Shown one piece after another: positions 48,780 through 57,245 of a DNA stretch of 64,000 bases. Made by a program: the position numbers and the translations under genes. The notes under the pieces were generated by a model. That model did not search any database, had not been told where the DNA came from, and saw nothing but the letters and a program-made list of their open reading frames with translations. Source of the DNA: Longimicrobiales bacterium (GTDB taxonomy: Bacteria > Gemmatimonadota > Gemmatimonadetes > Longimicrobiales > Gaopeijiaceae); contig JANQDZ010000068.1 of assembly GCA_028278645.1 (NCBI GenBank), positions 1 to 64,000 of the forward strand. The letters are read 5' to 3'. Position 1 is the stretch's first letter, and each line of letters opens with the position of its first letter.

Positions 48780-50057
48780 TCACCATTTTGGCACATCGGA
48801 TTCAACACCTGAATGGAGTGGATCGTCGAGTTGGGAGGACACCAGGGGGTACTCCGTCGCTGTTCTCCACGGAAGATCCGGCCACCATCGCTGGACTCCC
48901 GTGGCAGGGTCGGCTCGGTTCTCTGACCGGGGGACTCCGGCTTTTCCAATGTCTATGGTTTCACCCGGTTTTGGAGCGAGGAGCACCACCCCTTTTGATT
49001 CGGCTGCGACCAGTGCCCGTTCGATGGGCTCCGTCCATCCGTGGGTGGAGAGGTTGAATAGACCCCAGTGGATGGGGAGGAAGGCATGTCCCCGTACGAG
49101 GGAATGGGCTTCAACGGCCTGTTCGGGACCCATGTGCCAGTCAGCCCACGATTGAGCGTAAGTGCCGATTTCGATCATGGTCAGATCAAACGGCCCCAGG
49201 CGGTCCCCGATCTCCACGATGCCCGGAAACATCCCGGTATCCCCTGAAAAGAACACCCGGTGGTCAGTTCCGACGAAGGCGTACCCGGCCCAAAGGGTCC
49301 GATTCCCGTCGAACATATGTCGACCGGAGGCGTGTCTGGCCGGAGTCATAACGATCTCGAGGTCTCGGATGGAGTACCGATCCCACCAATCGAGCTCGAC
49401 GATCCTTTCGGGTCCGACGCCCCACCTCTCAAGGTGGGCGCCCACCCCCAGCGGAACGACGAAAGGAACCTCCGAATCCGCCAGGGCCACCACGGTCGGA
49501 TGGTCGAGATGGTCGTAGTGGTCGTGGGAGATCACGACAGCATCCAGGCGAGGAAGGTCCTCGAACGGAAGCGGGGGGTCATACCAACGTTTGGGCCCAA
49601 GCCATGGAAGGGGGGAAGCCCGCGGTCCCCACACAGGGTCTGTGAGGACGATGTGTCCATCGATCTCGATCAGGGCCGTTGAGTGCCCCAGCCACGTCAC
49701 TCTAAGACCCGATGGCGGCTGAGCTTCAAAAAATGCGTGGTCCACCTCCACCACCGACATCGGTGCGGCAGGTGTCACGTGGTCACTGGCATCTATCAGC
49801 TCCCGGAGGGCACCTCCTATTTGATCGTCCAGGGCCTCCGGGTTCTGAAACCCGCCGTCTTTCCACTGAGGAGAGGCCATCATCCGAGCAAGGCGATTCC
49901 CGTCCGGCTTCTCCCCCAGGGCTGTGCGGGCTTGTAGGTAGGGAACCCCGGTTCCCACGCCTCCCAATAGGACCAACCACCCCACGGTTTTCAGGAAGGT
50001 TCGGAGGAAGCGCCGGGGCCGACCCGGGCTTCGACGGTCAGGCTTTGCTTTCTTCAC
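48780..50057 (-). CDS. Membrane-anchored MBL-fold hydrolase (UlaG/NAPE-PLD-like)
   Basis: 425 residues from GTG 50057, just after the upstream stop. An N-terminal membrane helix (TVGWLVLLGGVGTGVPYL) precedes the metallo-beta-lactamase domain. WLGHSTALIEIDGHIVLTDP, the metal motif SHDHYDHLDH, HASGRHMFDGNRTLWAGY, FFSGDTG and IHWGLF match the UlaG/NAPE-PLD branch, which hydrolyses phosphoesters or lactones. The C-terminal DPATGVQRWWPDLPWRTA is an extra tail. It is the last gene of a minus-strand cluster under the SDR/TetR region. Confidence 0.88.
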   Translation of the reverse strand: MKKAKPDRRSPGRPRRFLRTFLKTVGWLVLLGGVGTGVPYLQARTALGEKPDGNRLARMMASPQWKDGGFQNPEALDDQIGGALRELIDASDHVTPAAPMSVVEVDHAFFEAQPPSGLRVTWLGHSTALIEIDGHIVLTDPVWGPRASPLPWLGPKRWYDPPLPFEDLPRLDAVVISHDHYDHLDHPTVVALADSEVPFVVPLGVGAHLERWGVGPERIVELDWWDRYSIRDLEIVMTPARHASGRHMFDGNRTLWAGYAFVGTDHRVFFSGDTGMFPGIVEIGDRLGPFDLTMIEIGTYAQSWADWHMGPEQAVEAHSLVRGHAFLPIHWGLFNLSTHGWTEPIERALVAAESKGVVLLAPKPGETIDIGKAGVPRSENRADPATGVQRWWPDLPWRTATEYPLVSSQLDDPLHSGVESDVPKW

Positions 50058-50070
50058 CGTCGATCCGTCC

Positions 50071-50751
50071 TCACCCGATCTCAGCGGCCAACCGACGAAT
50101 GTCTCGATTCTCCAAAACCGGCGAAGCATGCCCGTCGGTTCCCTGCAGCCCGGCGTGGAGCATGGCCTTCGCTAGGTCGTCAGACGGGATACCGATGTTG
50201 GGATAGAGACGCCGCGCCACGGGGTATAAGGACCTCATTACCCTGTAGGGTATGTTCGGCTCAGGCCGTTTGGTTACTGGGTAGATGTATCCGGGTCGGA
50301 AGATGTGCACCCGCGAGAACCCCATCGCCAAGAGGGCGTTCTCCGCCATCCCCTTGTAACGAGCAAAATAGATCCGGCTCTTTTCAGTCTGATCTGCCCC
50401 CTGGCCACTGAGGAGGCAGAACACCGCTTTTGGGCTCTGTTCCATCAGTGCTTCGGCAAAGGAAACCGTGTAGTCCACTGTGATCTTCTTGAACTCGTCA
50501 TCCGGAACCGCTCCTGTGTACGCCCCCAGGCAGAACAGGGCCACGTCCTGTTCCGTCAGTTCTGACTCGATGGGCCCACAGTTGGTGAAGTCCTCATGTG
50601 TTATCTGCTCAAGATTGGGATGTACGACATCGGTTGGACGACGGCCGATGGACGTGACTGAACGGACGCCCGGATCCGCCAAGGCATACTGGAGCGCGAG
50701 CCCTCCGATCATCCCGGTAGCCCCGGTGAGAACGACTCTCTTTTCACTCAT
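50071..50751 (-). CDS. NAD(P)-binding atypical SDR (HTATIP2-like)
   Basis: 226 residues. Nucleotide-binding GATGMIGGLAL at the N-terminus, SIGRRP, then FCLGAYTG and CLLSGQGAD, and YFARYKGMAENALL containing the YxxxK-like catalytic pair of atypical SDRs (NmrA/HTATIP2 type). It likely acts as an oxidoreductase or NADPH sensor. Its ATG overlaps the TGA of a 35-codon SDR stub (ATGA), and the MBL gene follows after 13 bp. Confidence 0.82.
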   Translation of the reverse strand: MSEKRVVLTGATGMIGGLALQYALADPGVRSVTSIGRRPTDVVHPNLEQITHEDFTNCGPIESELTEQDVALFCLGAYTGAVPDDEFKKITVDYTVSFAEALMEQSPKAVFCLLSGQGADQTEKSRIYFARYKGMAENALLAMGFSRVHIFRPGYIYPVTKRPEPNIPYRVMRSLYPVARRLYPNIGIPSDDLAKAMLHAGLQGTDGHASPVLENRDIRRLAAEIG

Positions 50752-50855
50752 CTGGGATCCTCGTCATCCGACCACCCTCTATCAGCGAACGTCCTGGCCG
50801 TGAGCTTCCCGATGCCGCTCGAACACCCAGTGATCAGGACTGTTTTCTTGCTCAT
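50748..50855 (-). pseudogene. SDR N-terminal stub coupled to the next gene
   Basis: A 35-residue frame starts SKKTVLITGCSSGIGKLTAR, the exact Rossmann start of a classical SDR, and then drifts to GWSDDEDPR and stops. CGGAGA precedes its ATG. Its stop overlaps the next start (ATGA), so it may now serve only as a translated leader for the atypical SDR gene. About 200 residues of the original enzyme are missing. Confidence 0.6.
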
Positions 50856-50932
50856 CTTTGAATCTCCGTTGTTCAAACGTCGTTAGTCGATCTGGATCTT
50901 TTCAAGACGTCTGAGCTCTCAAGCCTGAGTCC

Positions 50933-51841
50933 TCAAGCCTGAGCCGGGTCGAAGGGGACTCCGGTCATCTCTTCTGACACTTGCCAGAGTTTCCGGGCTG
51001 CCTCCAGGTCCTGTGCCGCCTTCGTCCTCCCGACCGCGACCGGGTAGCCTCTCATCTCCATGAAGCCGTGAGGTCCATAGTATTCCCCGGTCTTCGCGTC
51101 GGGTGCCGTCGCGGCCCGAAGGGTGGGGAGGGCGCCCTTCCAAGGCTCCATGGCCAGGAAAGGGTTCATGGCCCGAGCGGTGCCGTTGTGCCGCTGGAGG
51201 TCGGTGGCCGTCCAACCGGGGTGGGCCGAGAGGACCATGGGACCTTTCCCGGCTTTCGCTACTCGGGTGCTCAGCTCGAGGCTGAAGAGGAGATTGGCCA
51301 ACTTGCTCTGGCCGTAGGACGCGTTCTTCTTGTATCGCCTCGTTTTCCAATTGAGGTCGTCGAAGTCCATCTCCCCGTACCGGTGGGCGATGCTGCTCAC
51401 GTTCACCACTCTGGACTTCGGGGTGGCGTCGAGGAGATCCCAGAGATGGGCCGTCAGGGCGAAGTGCCCGAGGTGGTTGGTCCCGAACTGGAGCTCAAAT
51501 CCGTCGGAGGTGGCTTCCCACCGAGGAGGGGTCATCACGCCGGCATTGTTGATGAGAAGGTCCAGTCGGTCGTGGTCGCCCCTGTAGGCATCTGCGAAAG
51601 CCTGGACCGAGGCGAGGCTGGAGAGATCTAGCATCCCCAGGGTGACTCTCGCGTTCGGAAATTCCTGGAGAATCCGCTTTACCGCCGCTTGGCCTTTTTC
51701 AGCATTCCGGCAGGCCAGCGTGACCTCGGCACCGGCGGCAGCAAGTTCTTTGGCCGTTTCGAACCCGATTCCCGTGTTCGCCCCCGTTACAATGGCCCGG
51801 CGGCCGGTTTGGTCGGGTATTTCCTTCGCTGTCCACTTCAT
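50933..51841 (-). CDS. Short-chain dehydrogenase/reductase (retinol dehydrogenase-like)
   Basis: 302 residues. TGxxxGIG as VTGANTGIGFETAKEL, NNAG as LLINNAGVMTPP, catalytic Ser in VVNVSSIAH, and YxxxK as ASYGQSKLANLLFSLEL: all four SDR motifs are intact, and the LANLLF extension is typical of the retinol dehydrogenase/WWOX-like branch. The carbonyl substrate is unknown. AAGGAG precedes the ATG. It is divergent from a TetR gene; the promoter overlaps a perfect 16-bp palindrome, so repression by that TetR is very likely. Confidence 0.93.
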   Translation of the reverse strand: MKWTAKEIPDQTGRRAIVTGANTGIGFETAKELAAAGAEVTLACRNAEKGQAAVKRILQEFPNARVTLGMLDLSSLASVQAFADAYRGDHDRLDLLINNAGVMTPPRWEATSDGFELQFGTNHLGHFALTAHLWDLLDATPKSRVVNVSSIAHRYGEMDFDDLNWKTRRYKKNASYGQSKLANLLFSLELSTRVAKAGKGPMVLSAHPGWTATDLQRHNGTARAMNPFLAMEPWKGALPTLRAATAPDAKTGEYYGPHGFMEMRGYPVAVGRTKAAQDLEAARKLWQVSEEMTGVPFDPAQA

Positions 51842-51899
51842 TTTTTTCTCCTTACTACGGTGTCGCTCAACTCAGGTGTTGCGTTCTCGTGTCTCTTGT

Positions 51900-51938
51900 T
51901 ACACTGTACAGTGTAGTTTACCTTAGGGTGGGTGTCAA
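51900..51938 (-). promoter_or_regulatory. SDR promoter with operator 1
   Basis: On the minus strand TTGACA (51938-51933) and TACACT (51915-51910) are 17 bp apart. The perfect palindrome TACACTGTACAGTGTA (51900-51915) covers the -10 and start site. This is where a TetR-family repressor would block transcription of the dehydrogenase. Confidence 0.75.
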
Positions 51939-51945
51939 GGGTTTT

Positions 51946-51974
51946 TTGCACTACACCGTGTAGTTTTCTAACGG
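51946..51974 (+). promoter_or_regulatory. tetR promoter with operator 2
   Basis: TTGCAC (51946-51951) and TAACGG (51969-51974) are 17 bp apart; the palindrome CTACAC-C-GTGTAG (51951-51963) lies between them and shares half-sites with operator 1. The start codon at 51983 is only 8 bases after the -10 with no Shine-Dalgarno sequence, so the message may be leaderless. Confidence 0.6.
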
Positions 51975-51982
51975 AATCAACA

Positions 51983-52588
51983 ATGGCGAGGAAAAAGCGA
52001 GATACGAGCAAGAAACGAAGGTCCATCGTCGATGCCGCGATCCGGGCATTCCAAGAAGAGGGATACGACAACACCAGCATGGACCGCATTGCCGAGGTCG
52101 CTGGAGCCTCTAAACGTACCGTCTACAACCACTTCTCCAGTAAGGAAGTGCTTTTCGAGGCTGTCGTTGAGGAGTTCATGAACGAGGCCTCAGCTTTAAA
52201 AGCCATCCCGTACGACCCGGAGGCGGGTCTAGAGGCCCAACTGACCGAGTTCGCCACAACCAAAGTGACTCTCCTGGAGGATCCGGCTTGGGTGGGTTTG
52301 ATGAAGGTTGGCCTAGGTGTCTTCGCTAGGGACCCGGACTTGGCGAAGAGGACAATGGCTCAAGCCGAAGAAGGTGAGGATCACCTGGCTCTCTGGCTTG
52401 CGGCGGCTACCGAGGACGGTCGTCTCCAGGTCCGCAGGCCTTCAATGGCCGCCCAGGTGTTCTGGGCCATGGTATCCGGCGCCATCTTCTGGCCCCAAGC
52501 GCTTCAGGGCCCCATGGACCCGGATCTGGTCCAAGCCATCATCGACGAACTCGTGAGGGTATTCCTGGCGGGTTATTCCACAGCCTAA
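51983..52588 (+). CDS. TetR-family transcriptional repressor
   Basis: 201 residues from ATG 51983, where the family begins. N-terminal HTH: RRSIVDAAIRAFQEEGYDNT, MDRIAEVAGASKRTVYNHFSSKEVLFEAV. The C-terminal ligand domain resembles the AefR/TetR_C_7 type (VFWAMVSGAIFWPQAL). Two related palindromes lie in the divergent promoter region with the dehydrogenase gene. Its stop codon overlaps the antiparallel stop of the serine hydrolase (52585-52588). Confidence 0.94.
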   Translation: MARKKRDTSKKRRSIVDAAIRAFQEEGYDNTSMDRIAEVAGASKRTVYNHFSSKEVLFEAVVEEFMNEASALKAIPYDPEAGLEAQLTEFATTKVTLLEDPAWVGLMKVGLGVFARDPDLAKRTMAQAEEGEDHLALWLAAATEDGRLQVRRPSMAAQVFWAMVSGAIFWPQALQGPMDPDLVQAIIDELVRVFLAGYSTA

Positions 52589-54069
52589 CCCACCTTCTTC
52601 GCAGGTTGTTCGGCGCCACCCTGAAGGACGACCAAACCTGTCACTTCCCCGGAATCGTCCTTCACGAAAGAGACCTGGACCGGCGCCACCTTCAGGAAGA
52701 ACTGGGTCTCGGACTCTGCGAATAATTGGAACTTCCCCTGCCCGGTGGGTTCGGCGTAGATGAGGCCGTCCTCCACCGTCACCACGATGGCCATCCCGGA
52801 TTCGAGTTGGTACTCCCCCGCGTACGTCTCGAGGATTTCCACGGCTACGTCGACCTCCTCCCGCTCGGGGATGGGTTCATATCCCCGCCGGACCGGCTCG
52901 GCCACGGAGTCCCACTCATAGGCCTCTTGAATACGACGACTCAGCTCCCCCATCACGGCACCGCCCTGGTCGGCATTGGTCATGATAGCCAACCCATAAC
53001 CCTTGACCTTGTGTGCTAGCAGGGTGGCCCGGAAGCCCCAGTTGCTCCCCCCGTGACTGAGGTACCAACCTTCCCCCATGCGGGAGATGGAGAATCCCAC
53101 CGCAAAGCCTCCGACACCCACCGGCGAGAGCATCTCCTGGACCGTGGTGCGGGAAAGCACCCGATTCGATTTCCCGATGGCCGACTTTTGAACCTCGATG
53201 GCGAGGCGAGCCAGGTCCGAAGGGGTGGTCCACAATCCGGCCGCCGCCATTTCCGGGTAGACGTGCCACTTGGATCCTCGGGATTGCCCCTGCCCGTCGT
53301 GGGCTCTGGCAGCGTTGGTGTCCCAGTCCGCCGGTAGGGGTTGTTCGTAGGTGCTGTTCCCCATTCCGATGGGCTCCAGCACATCGGTCCGCATCACCTC
53401 TTCGAACGGGCGGCCCCTGGCGTCGCTCAAAGCCTGCTGCATCACCGTGACACCGCCCCCGGAGTATTCGGCGAAAGTCATGGGCGGCCGCTCCATGAAC
53501 ACCGGCCCAACATTGGAAAGCTCGTGCCCTTCTAGCACCTGAACGGCTGTGGGGATCTCATCGGCAGGATCGTATCCGGGGAACCCGAATCCATCTCCGA
53601 GACCGGAGGTATGGCTGGTGAGAGAACGGGGCGTGACCGGGCTCTGAGCTGTAAAACCGGCTCCGTCCAACTCCCACGAGGTGAGAATTTCGTTGATGTC
53701 TGTGTCCAGCGTGAATAGCCCGTCTTGGACCGCTTTCAGCACGCCCACGGCGGCCACCGGTTTGCTGATGGAGGCTGCCTGGAAAACGGTTTCGTTATCC
53801 ACAAGGGCTCCGGTCTCTACGTCTGCCACCCCATACCCCTTGGCCCAGTGAATCTGAAAGTCGTGGATCACTGCGACGCTCACCCCGGGGACGTTGAAGC
53901 GATCCATCAACTCCTGGATGGACAGGGCGGCGAGCTCGTCTTCTTCCGCACCCTCCTGTGGATTCTCGATGATGGCCCTGAACTCGGCGGGAGTAGCAGG
54001 CTGGGCAGCCAGCGAAAAGGGGTGAAATGCCGCGAGCATAACCAGCCCGAACAGGATTCGTTTGACCAC
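52585..54069 (-). CDS. Secreted class C beta-lactamase-like serine hydrolase
   Basis: 494 residues from GTG 54069, which has AGGAGG upstream and yields a signal peptide ending FSLAAQ. Serine beta-lactamase fold: nucleophile in AASISKPVAAV (SxxK), YSGGG at the YxN position, and LSHGGSNWGF for the KTG/HxG position. A C-terminal lipocalin-like domain (about residues 400-494) with YAGEYQLESGMAIVVTVEDG follows. Such proteins are mostly peptidases or esterases, not resistance enzymes. The physiological substrate is unknown. Confidence 0.88.
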   Translation of the reverse strand: MVKRILFGLVMLAAFHPFSLAAQPATPAEFRAIIENPQEGAEEDELAALSIQELMDRFNVPGVSVAVIHDFQIHWAKGYGVADVETGALVDNETVFQAASISKPVAAVGVLKAVQDGLFTLDTDINEILTSWELDGAGFTAQSPVTPRSLTSHTSGLGDGFGFPGYDPADEIPTAVQVLEGHELSNVGPVFMERPPMTFAEYSGGGVTVMQQALSDARGRPFEEVMRTDVLEPIGMGNSTYEQPLPADWDTNAARAHDGQGQSRGSKWHVYPEMAAAGLWTTPSDLARLAIEVQKSAIGKSNRVLSRTTVQEMLSPVGVGGFAVGFSISRMGEGWYLSHGGSNWGFRATLLAHKVKGYGLAIMTNADQGGAVMGELSRRIQEAYEWDSVAEPVRRGYEPIPEREEVDVAVEILETYAGEYQLESGMAIVVTVEDGLIYAEPTGQGKFQLFAESETQFFLKVAPVQVSFVKDDSGEVTGLVVLQGGAEQPAKKVG

Positions 54070-54183
54070 CGGATGTGCCTCCTGTGTGTGATTTCGTCCG
54101 AACGTCACCGGAATTATAGGGTAAGCCCCGTGTGGCCGGTATAAAGCCTTTGCCGGCACCCCGCCAAACGAGGTCGATGCAAA

Positions 54184-54630
54184 ATGATCAGCTATCGGGA
54201 AGTGAGCCCCCACGATGTGCCCGGTCTCGAACATATGCGCCTCCCGGATACCGTCGCCGGTCCGGCTGATCCCAGGATGGCCGTGTACCTTCGTAGGGAA
54301 CACCATCCCCAACAGGCGCTTCTGCCCCGAGTGATGTACCTAGCCGAAACCCCAAAGGGACCCATTGGTTACATTGGTGGCCACCTGACAGAGCGGTATG
54401 GGTGCGATGGGGAGGTCCAATACCTATATGTATCTCCGGACCATAGAAGGCTTGGGGTAGCAACGGAGCTGCTTCGGATGGTCATGTCCTGGTTTGAAGA
54501 GAAGAGCGCCTCTAACATCTGTGTGGACGTTGCCCCCGATAACGAAGGCGCGCGGGCTTTCTACCATGGACATGGCGCCGTCTTTCTGAACAGCCATTGG
54601 TTGGTGTGGAAGAGTCTGCCGTTGTTATGA
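54184..54630 (+). CDS. GNAT-family N-acetyltransferase
   Basis: 148 residues. The acetyl-CoA-binding motif A is seen in VQYLYVSPDHRRLGVATELL (V-x-x-x-x-RxxGxA), preceded by IGYIGGHLTERYGCDG and followed by VDVAPDNEGARAFYHGHGA, typical of GNATs. The acceptor is unknown. The gene is divergent from the serine hydrolase. Confidence 0.85.
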   Translation: MISYREVSPHDVPGLEHMRLPDTVAGPADPRMAVYLRREHHPQQALLPRVMYLAETPKGPIGYIGGHLTERYGCDGEVQYLYVSPDHRRLGVATELLRMVMSWFEEKSASNICVDVAPDNEGARAFYHGHGAVFLNSHWLVWKSLPLL

Positions 54631-54657
54631 CAAGCCTCGGGCTCTCGGGAGCGAGCT

Positions 54658-54921
54658 GTGGAAGATGATCCCAGTGCTGAACATTCTCGTGGGCCTTTCC
54701 GGTTCCCTCCTTTCTGGGGAGTCCGACGTGAACATCCCATCCGGCGGACCCGCCTCGCCGACTCGGCTGTGAACTCAACAACTTTCTCGGCCCTTTCGAA
54801 GGTTGGGGTCGCATCGTTCGAAGTGGGTGATGAGTACTTCTTGGAGGTAGGACTGGATGGCGGACGGTCGCGGGAGAGCTTGGATATGCGTCCCGAGATT
54901 CCGCTCCGCCTGAGGTGGTGA
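54658..54921 (+). CDS. Uncertain 87-residue ORF
   Basis: The frame 54658-54921 has a GTG start without a clear ribosome-binding site. The C-terminal half (SKVGVASFEVGDEYFLEVGL, ending LDMRPEIPLRLRW) looks protein-like with beta-strand periodicity, so this may be the tail of a lost gene. It ends 10 bp before the acyltransferase gene. Confidence 0.3.
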   Translation: MEDDPSAEHSRGPFRFPPFWGVRREHPIRRTRLADSAVNSTTFSALSKVGVASFEVGDEYFLEVGLDGGRSRESLDMRPEIPLRLRW

Positions 54922-54931
54922 AGGAGAACCC

Positions 54932-56035
54932 ATGGAGTCCGATCCGAAGGCGAGCGCGAAATCTCCTCTTCCAGAACGCGCACCTTTTCTCCGGCGACAC
55001 GATGTGGACTGGCTGCGAACCGCGGCCATGGGTTTCCTGATCCTTTTCCACATTCTGGTGACTTTTCAGTCCTGGACTGACCCAACACGGTATCCCCGGA
55101 ACGAGGACCTGCTGGAGGGGTTGGTGCCCTTCATCTCTTTCCTGGTCGTTTGGCGCATTCCGCTGCTATTCATGATTTCCGGAATGGGTGTCCGGTTCGC
55201 CATGGAACGCAGGGACTGGAAGGCCCTGATGAAAGATCGGACGATCCGGATTCTAATGCCCTACTTGTTCGGAATGCTGATTCTCGGGCCTTTTCTGGTG
55301 GCGGTCCTGCCGCTCCTCGGCTGGGACGCGCCGTACGTTCTCGATTTTGGCCACCTATGGTTTCTTCTGAACATCTTCCTGTACGTGTTGTGGTTGATTG
55401 GGTTCTTGTTCTATCTGAAGGACAAACCGAACAACGCTTTTTTCCGGATGCTCAAAGCTGTGATCCGCCGGCCGTTTGGCATCCTTTTCCTTGCTCTCCC
55501 ACTCATGGTGGAAGCCTGGGCTACTAGTCCGGAGTACTTCGGGGTATATATCGACAATATTCACGGGTGGGTGATGGGGCTGATCTGCTTCTTCATTGGG
55601 TTCTCGGTCATCTCCGTTCAGGAAGAATTCTGGCCGGCCGTGGAAAGAGGCCGATGGGTCACCCTGATTGTGGCGGCGTCTCTATTCGCTGTGAGATTCT
55701 ATGTCTTTGACCTGGTGAACGAGGTCCATTGGCTTGCGGGGTTGGAATCCATGTGTTGGATGCTTTCCGTCTTCGGTTTCGGAGCCGTGTATTTGAATAG
55801 GCCATCCAGGGCCCTCGCCTACTTCAGTAAGGCGGTCTATCCGGTGTACATCGTCCATCTGCCGATTCAGTTCACCCTCTGCTACTTCCTCCTCCCCCTT
55901 TCCCTGCCGGCCTACGGCAAGCTCGGCGTTCTTCTCGTCGGCACGTACGGCCTCAGCCTCCTGTTGTATGAGTTCTTCCTCCGGCGGTTGAGGTGGATCC
56001 GACCTCTTTTCGGGATGAAGTTGGCCGATGTTTGA
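54932..56035 (+). CDS. Acyltransferase 3 family membrane protein
   Basis: 367 residues with GAAGGAG upstream. About ten hydrophobic helices. The family signature is in the first helix region, RHDVDWLRTAAMGFLILFHI, which carries the catalytic-type His, and RIPLLFMISGMGVRFAMERR; a RxxRI motif (DRTIRILMPYLFG) follows. Family members O-acetylate or succinylate surface glycans or lipids, using acyl-CoA. The target is unknown. Its end overlaps the next propeller gene by 8 bp. Confidence 0.9.
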   Translation: MESDPKASAKSPLPERAPFLRRHDVDWLRTAAMGFLILFHILVTFQSWTDPTRYPRNEDLLEGLVPFISFLVVWRIPLLFMISGMGVRFAMERRDWKALMKDRTIRILMPYLFGMLILGPFLVAVLPLLGWDAPYVLDFGHLWFLLNIFLYVLWLIGFLFYLKDKPNNAFFRMLKAVIRRPFGILFLALPLMVEAWATSPEYFGVYIDNIHGWVMGLICFFIGFSVISVQEEFWPAVERGRWVTLIVAASLFAVRFYVFDLVNEVHWLAGLESMCWMLSVFGFGAVYLNRPSRALAYFSKAVYPVYIVHLPIQFTLCYFLLPLSLPAYGKLGVLLVGTYGLSLLLYEFFLRRLRWIRPLFGMKLADV

Positions 56036-57245
56036 CATGGGGCGGTTGGCTCGGCTTCTGATACTCTTCCTCGCTCTTGCAGTTGGATCGACGGCGTGTG
56101 AAGGGCCCGAGGCCGGAGAGATGCTCGTGACAGACAGCGCAGGAGTCCGACTCACGCTGACTCCTGATGACGAAGTGGTTTATGCTGTCGTCGATGCCGA
56201 GCCGATTCTCAGCCTGGGTGGTCCTGATGCGGTAGGCCCCGAGCTGTTCCACCGCGTCCAGAAGGTGCTGGTGGACGGGACTGGAAAGGTGTGGGTAGCG
56301 GACGGCCAGTCGAACGAACTTCGGCTGTTCGGCTCCGATGGGAACCATTTGAGGACTCGAGGTGGGACCGGAGATGGGCCCGGTGAGTTCCGTCGCATTC
56401 GACTGCTCGGCGTTTTTCGGGGCGACAGCGTGGCGGTATGGGATGGCGGCCTGGGCCGGTTGTCGGTCTTTGACCCGGATGGCGAGTTGGGTCAGGTCCT
56501 CAGTCTCAGTGGCTTGCCCTCCGGAGAATCGGTCCCGAGAGGATTCGACGTGTTCGATGACGGAACCATCCTGGCCCAGATCCCAGTCTTGATCCCTGCG
56601 GGTTCCATCGAAGCGGGCCAAACTCTCGGCGACTCGGCGAGGTTGGTGCGAATCGATCTCAGGGGGTCCACCAGCGTGGCCCAGGGGTCGGCCCTAGGGC
56701 CGACCTGGATCTGGACCGGGCGGAGTCAGATACCGGTCCCCTTCACCATTAATTCCAGCTTCGACATTTGGGATGGGTCTGTCCATTTGGTGTCGGGCCC
56801 TCAGTTCCGAATCCGGGTTTTTCGGGATGGGGCGCTGGCCGAGGTCTACGGTGTGGGAAGATCTGAGCGGCAGGTGTCCCAGGAGGACCTGGCTACTTAC
56901 CGGGCTTTCGTGGAGGAGTACATCCCGGATTCCCAAAAAGCGGACTACTTGGAAACCCTCGACCATCCGCTGCGTCCCACCGTTTTGCCGGCATACTCTC
57001 AGGTGGTCCTGGCGTCTGACGGCCACACCTGGGCTCGGCTCTACTCCCCGGACCCGTCCGCCGCCGGGCGCTGGGACGTCTTCAGACCCGATGGAGTGTG
57101 GGTTGGGGAGGTGGAAACCCCTGTGGGCTTCGTGCCCATGAGCATCAGTGACGATTTAATGGCCGGCGTCTGGCGCGACGGCCTGGGGGTAGAGTATGTG
57201 AGGGTGTACGGGTTCAGAACCGATACCCTGCAGGGTGGATCGTAA
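56028..57245 (+). CDS. 6-bladed beta-propeller lipoprotein (paralogue 4)
   Basis: 405 residues. Signal with lipobox-like VGSTAC, then VTDSAGVRLTLTPDDEV, VLVDGTGKVWVADGQSNELR, GDGPGEFRRIRLLGVFRGDS and VAVWD, in the same order as the other paralogues. The start overlaps the acyltransferase stop and the end overlaps the HAD gene's GTG, so three genes form a tight operon. The ligand is unknown. An ATG at 56037 is an alternative start. Confidence 0.85.
   Translation: MFDMGRLARLLILFLALAVGSTACEGPEAGEMLVTDSAGVRLTLTPDDEVVYAVVDAEPILSLGGPDAVGPELFHRVQKVLVDGTGKVWVADGQSNELRLFGSDGNHLRTRGGTGDGPGEFRRIRLLGVFRGDSVAVWDGGLGRLSVFDPDGELGQVLSLSGLPSGESVPRGFDVFDDGTILAQIPVLIPAGSIEAGQTLGDSARLVRIDLRGSTSVAQGSALGPTWIWTGRSQIPVPFTINSSFDIWDGSVHLVSGPQFRIRVFRDGALAEVYGVGRSERQVSQEDLATYRAFVEEYIPDSQKADYLETLDHPLRPTVLPAYSQVVLASDGHTWARLYSPDPSAAGRWDVFRPDGVWVGEVETPVGFVPMSISDDLMAGVWRDGLGVEYVRVYGFRTDTLQGGS

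Noticed and set aside
52585-52588. Overlapping antiparallel stop codons of tetR and the serine hydrolase as a regulatory device
   Set aside because: Convergent stop overlaps of a few bases are common in compact genomes; no further evidence.
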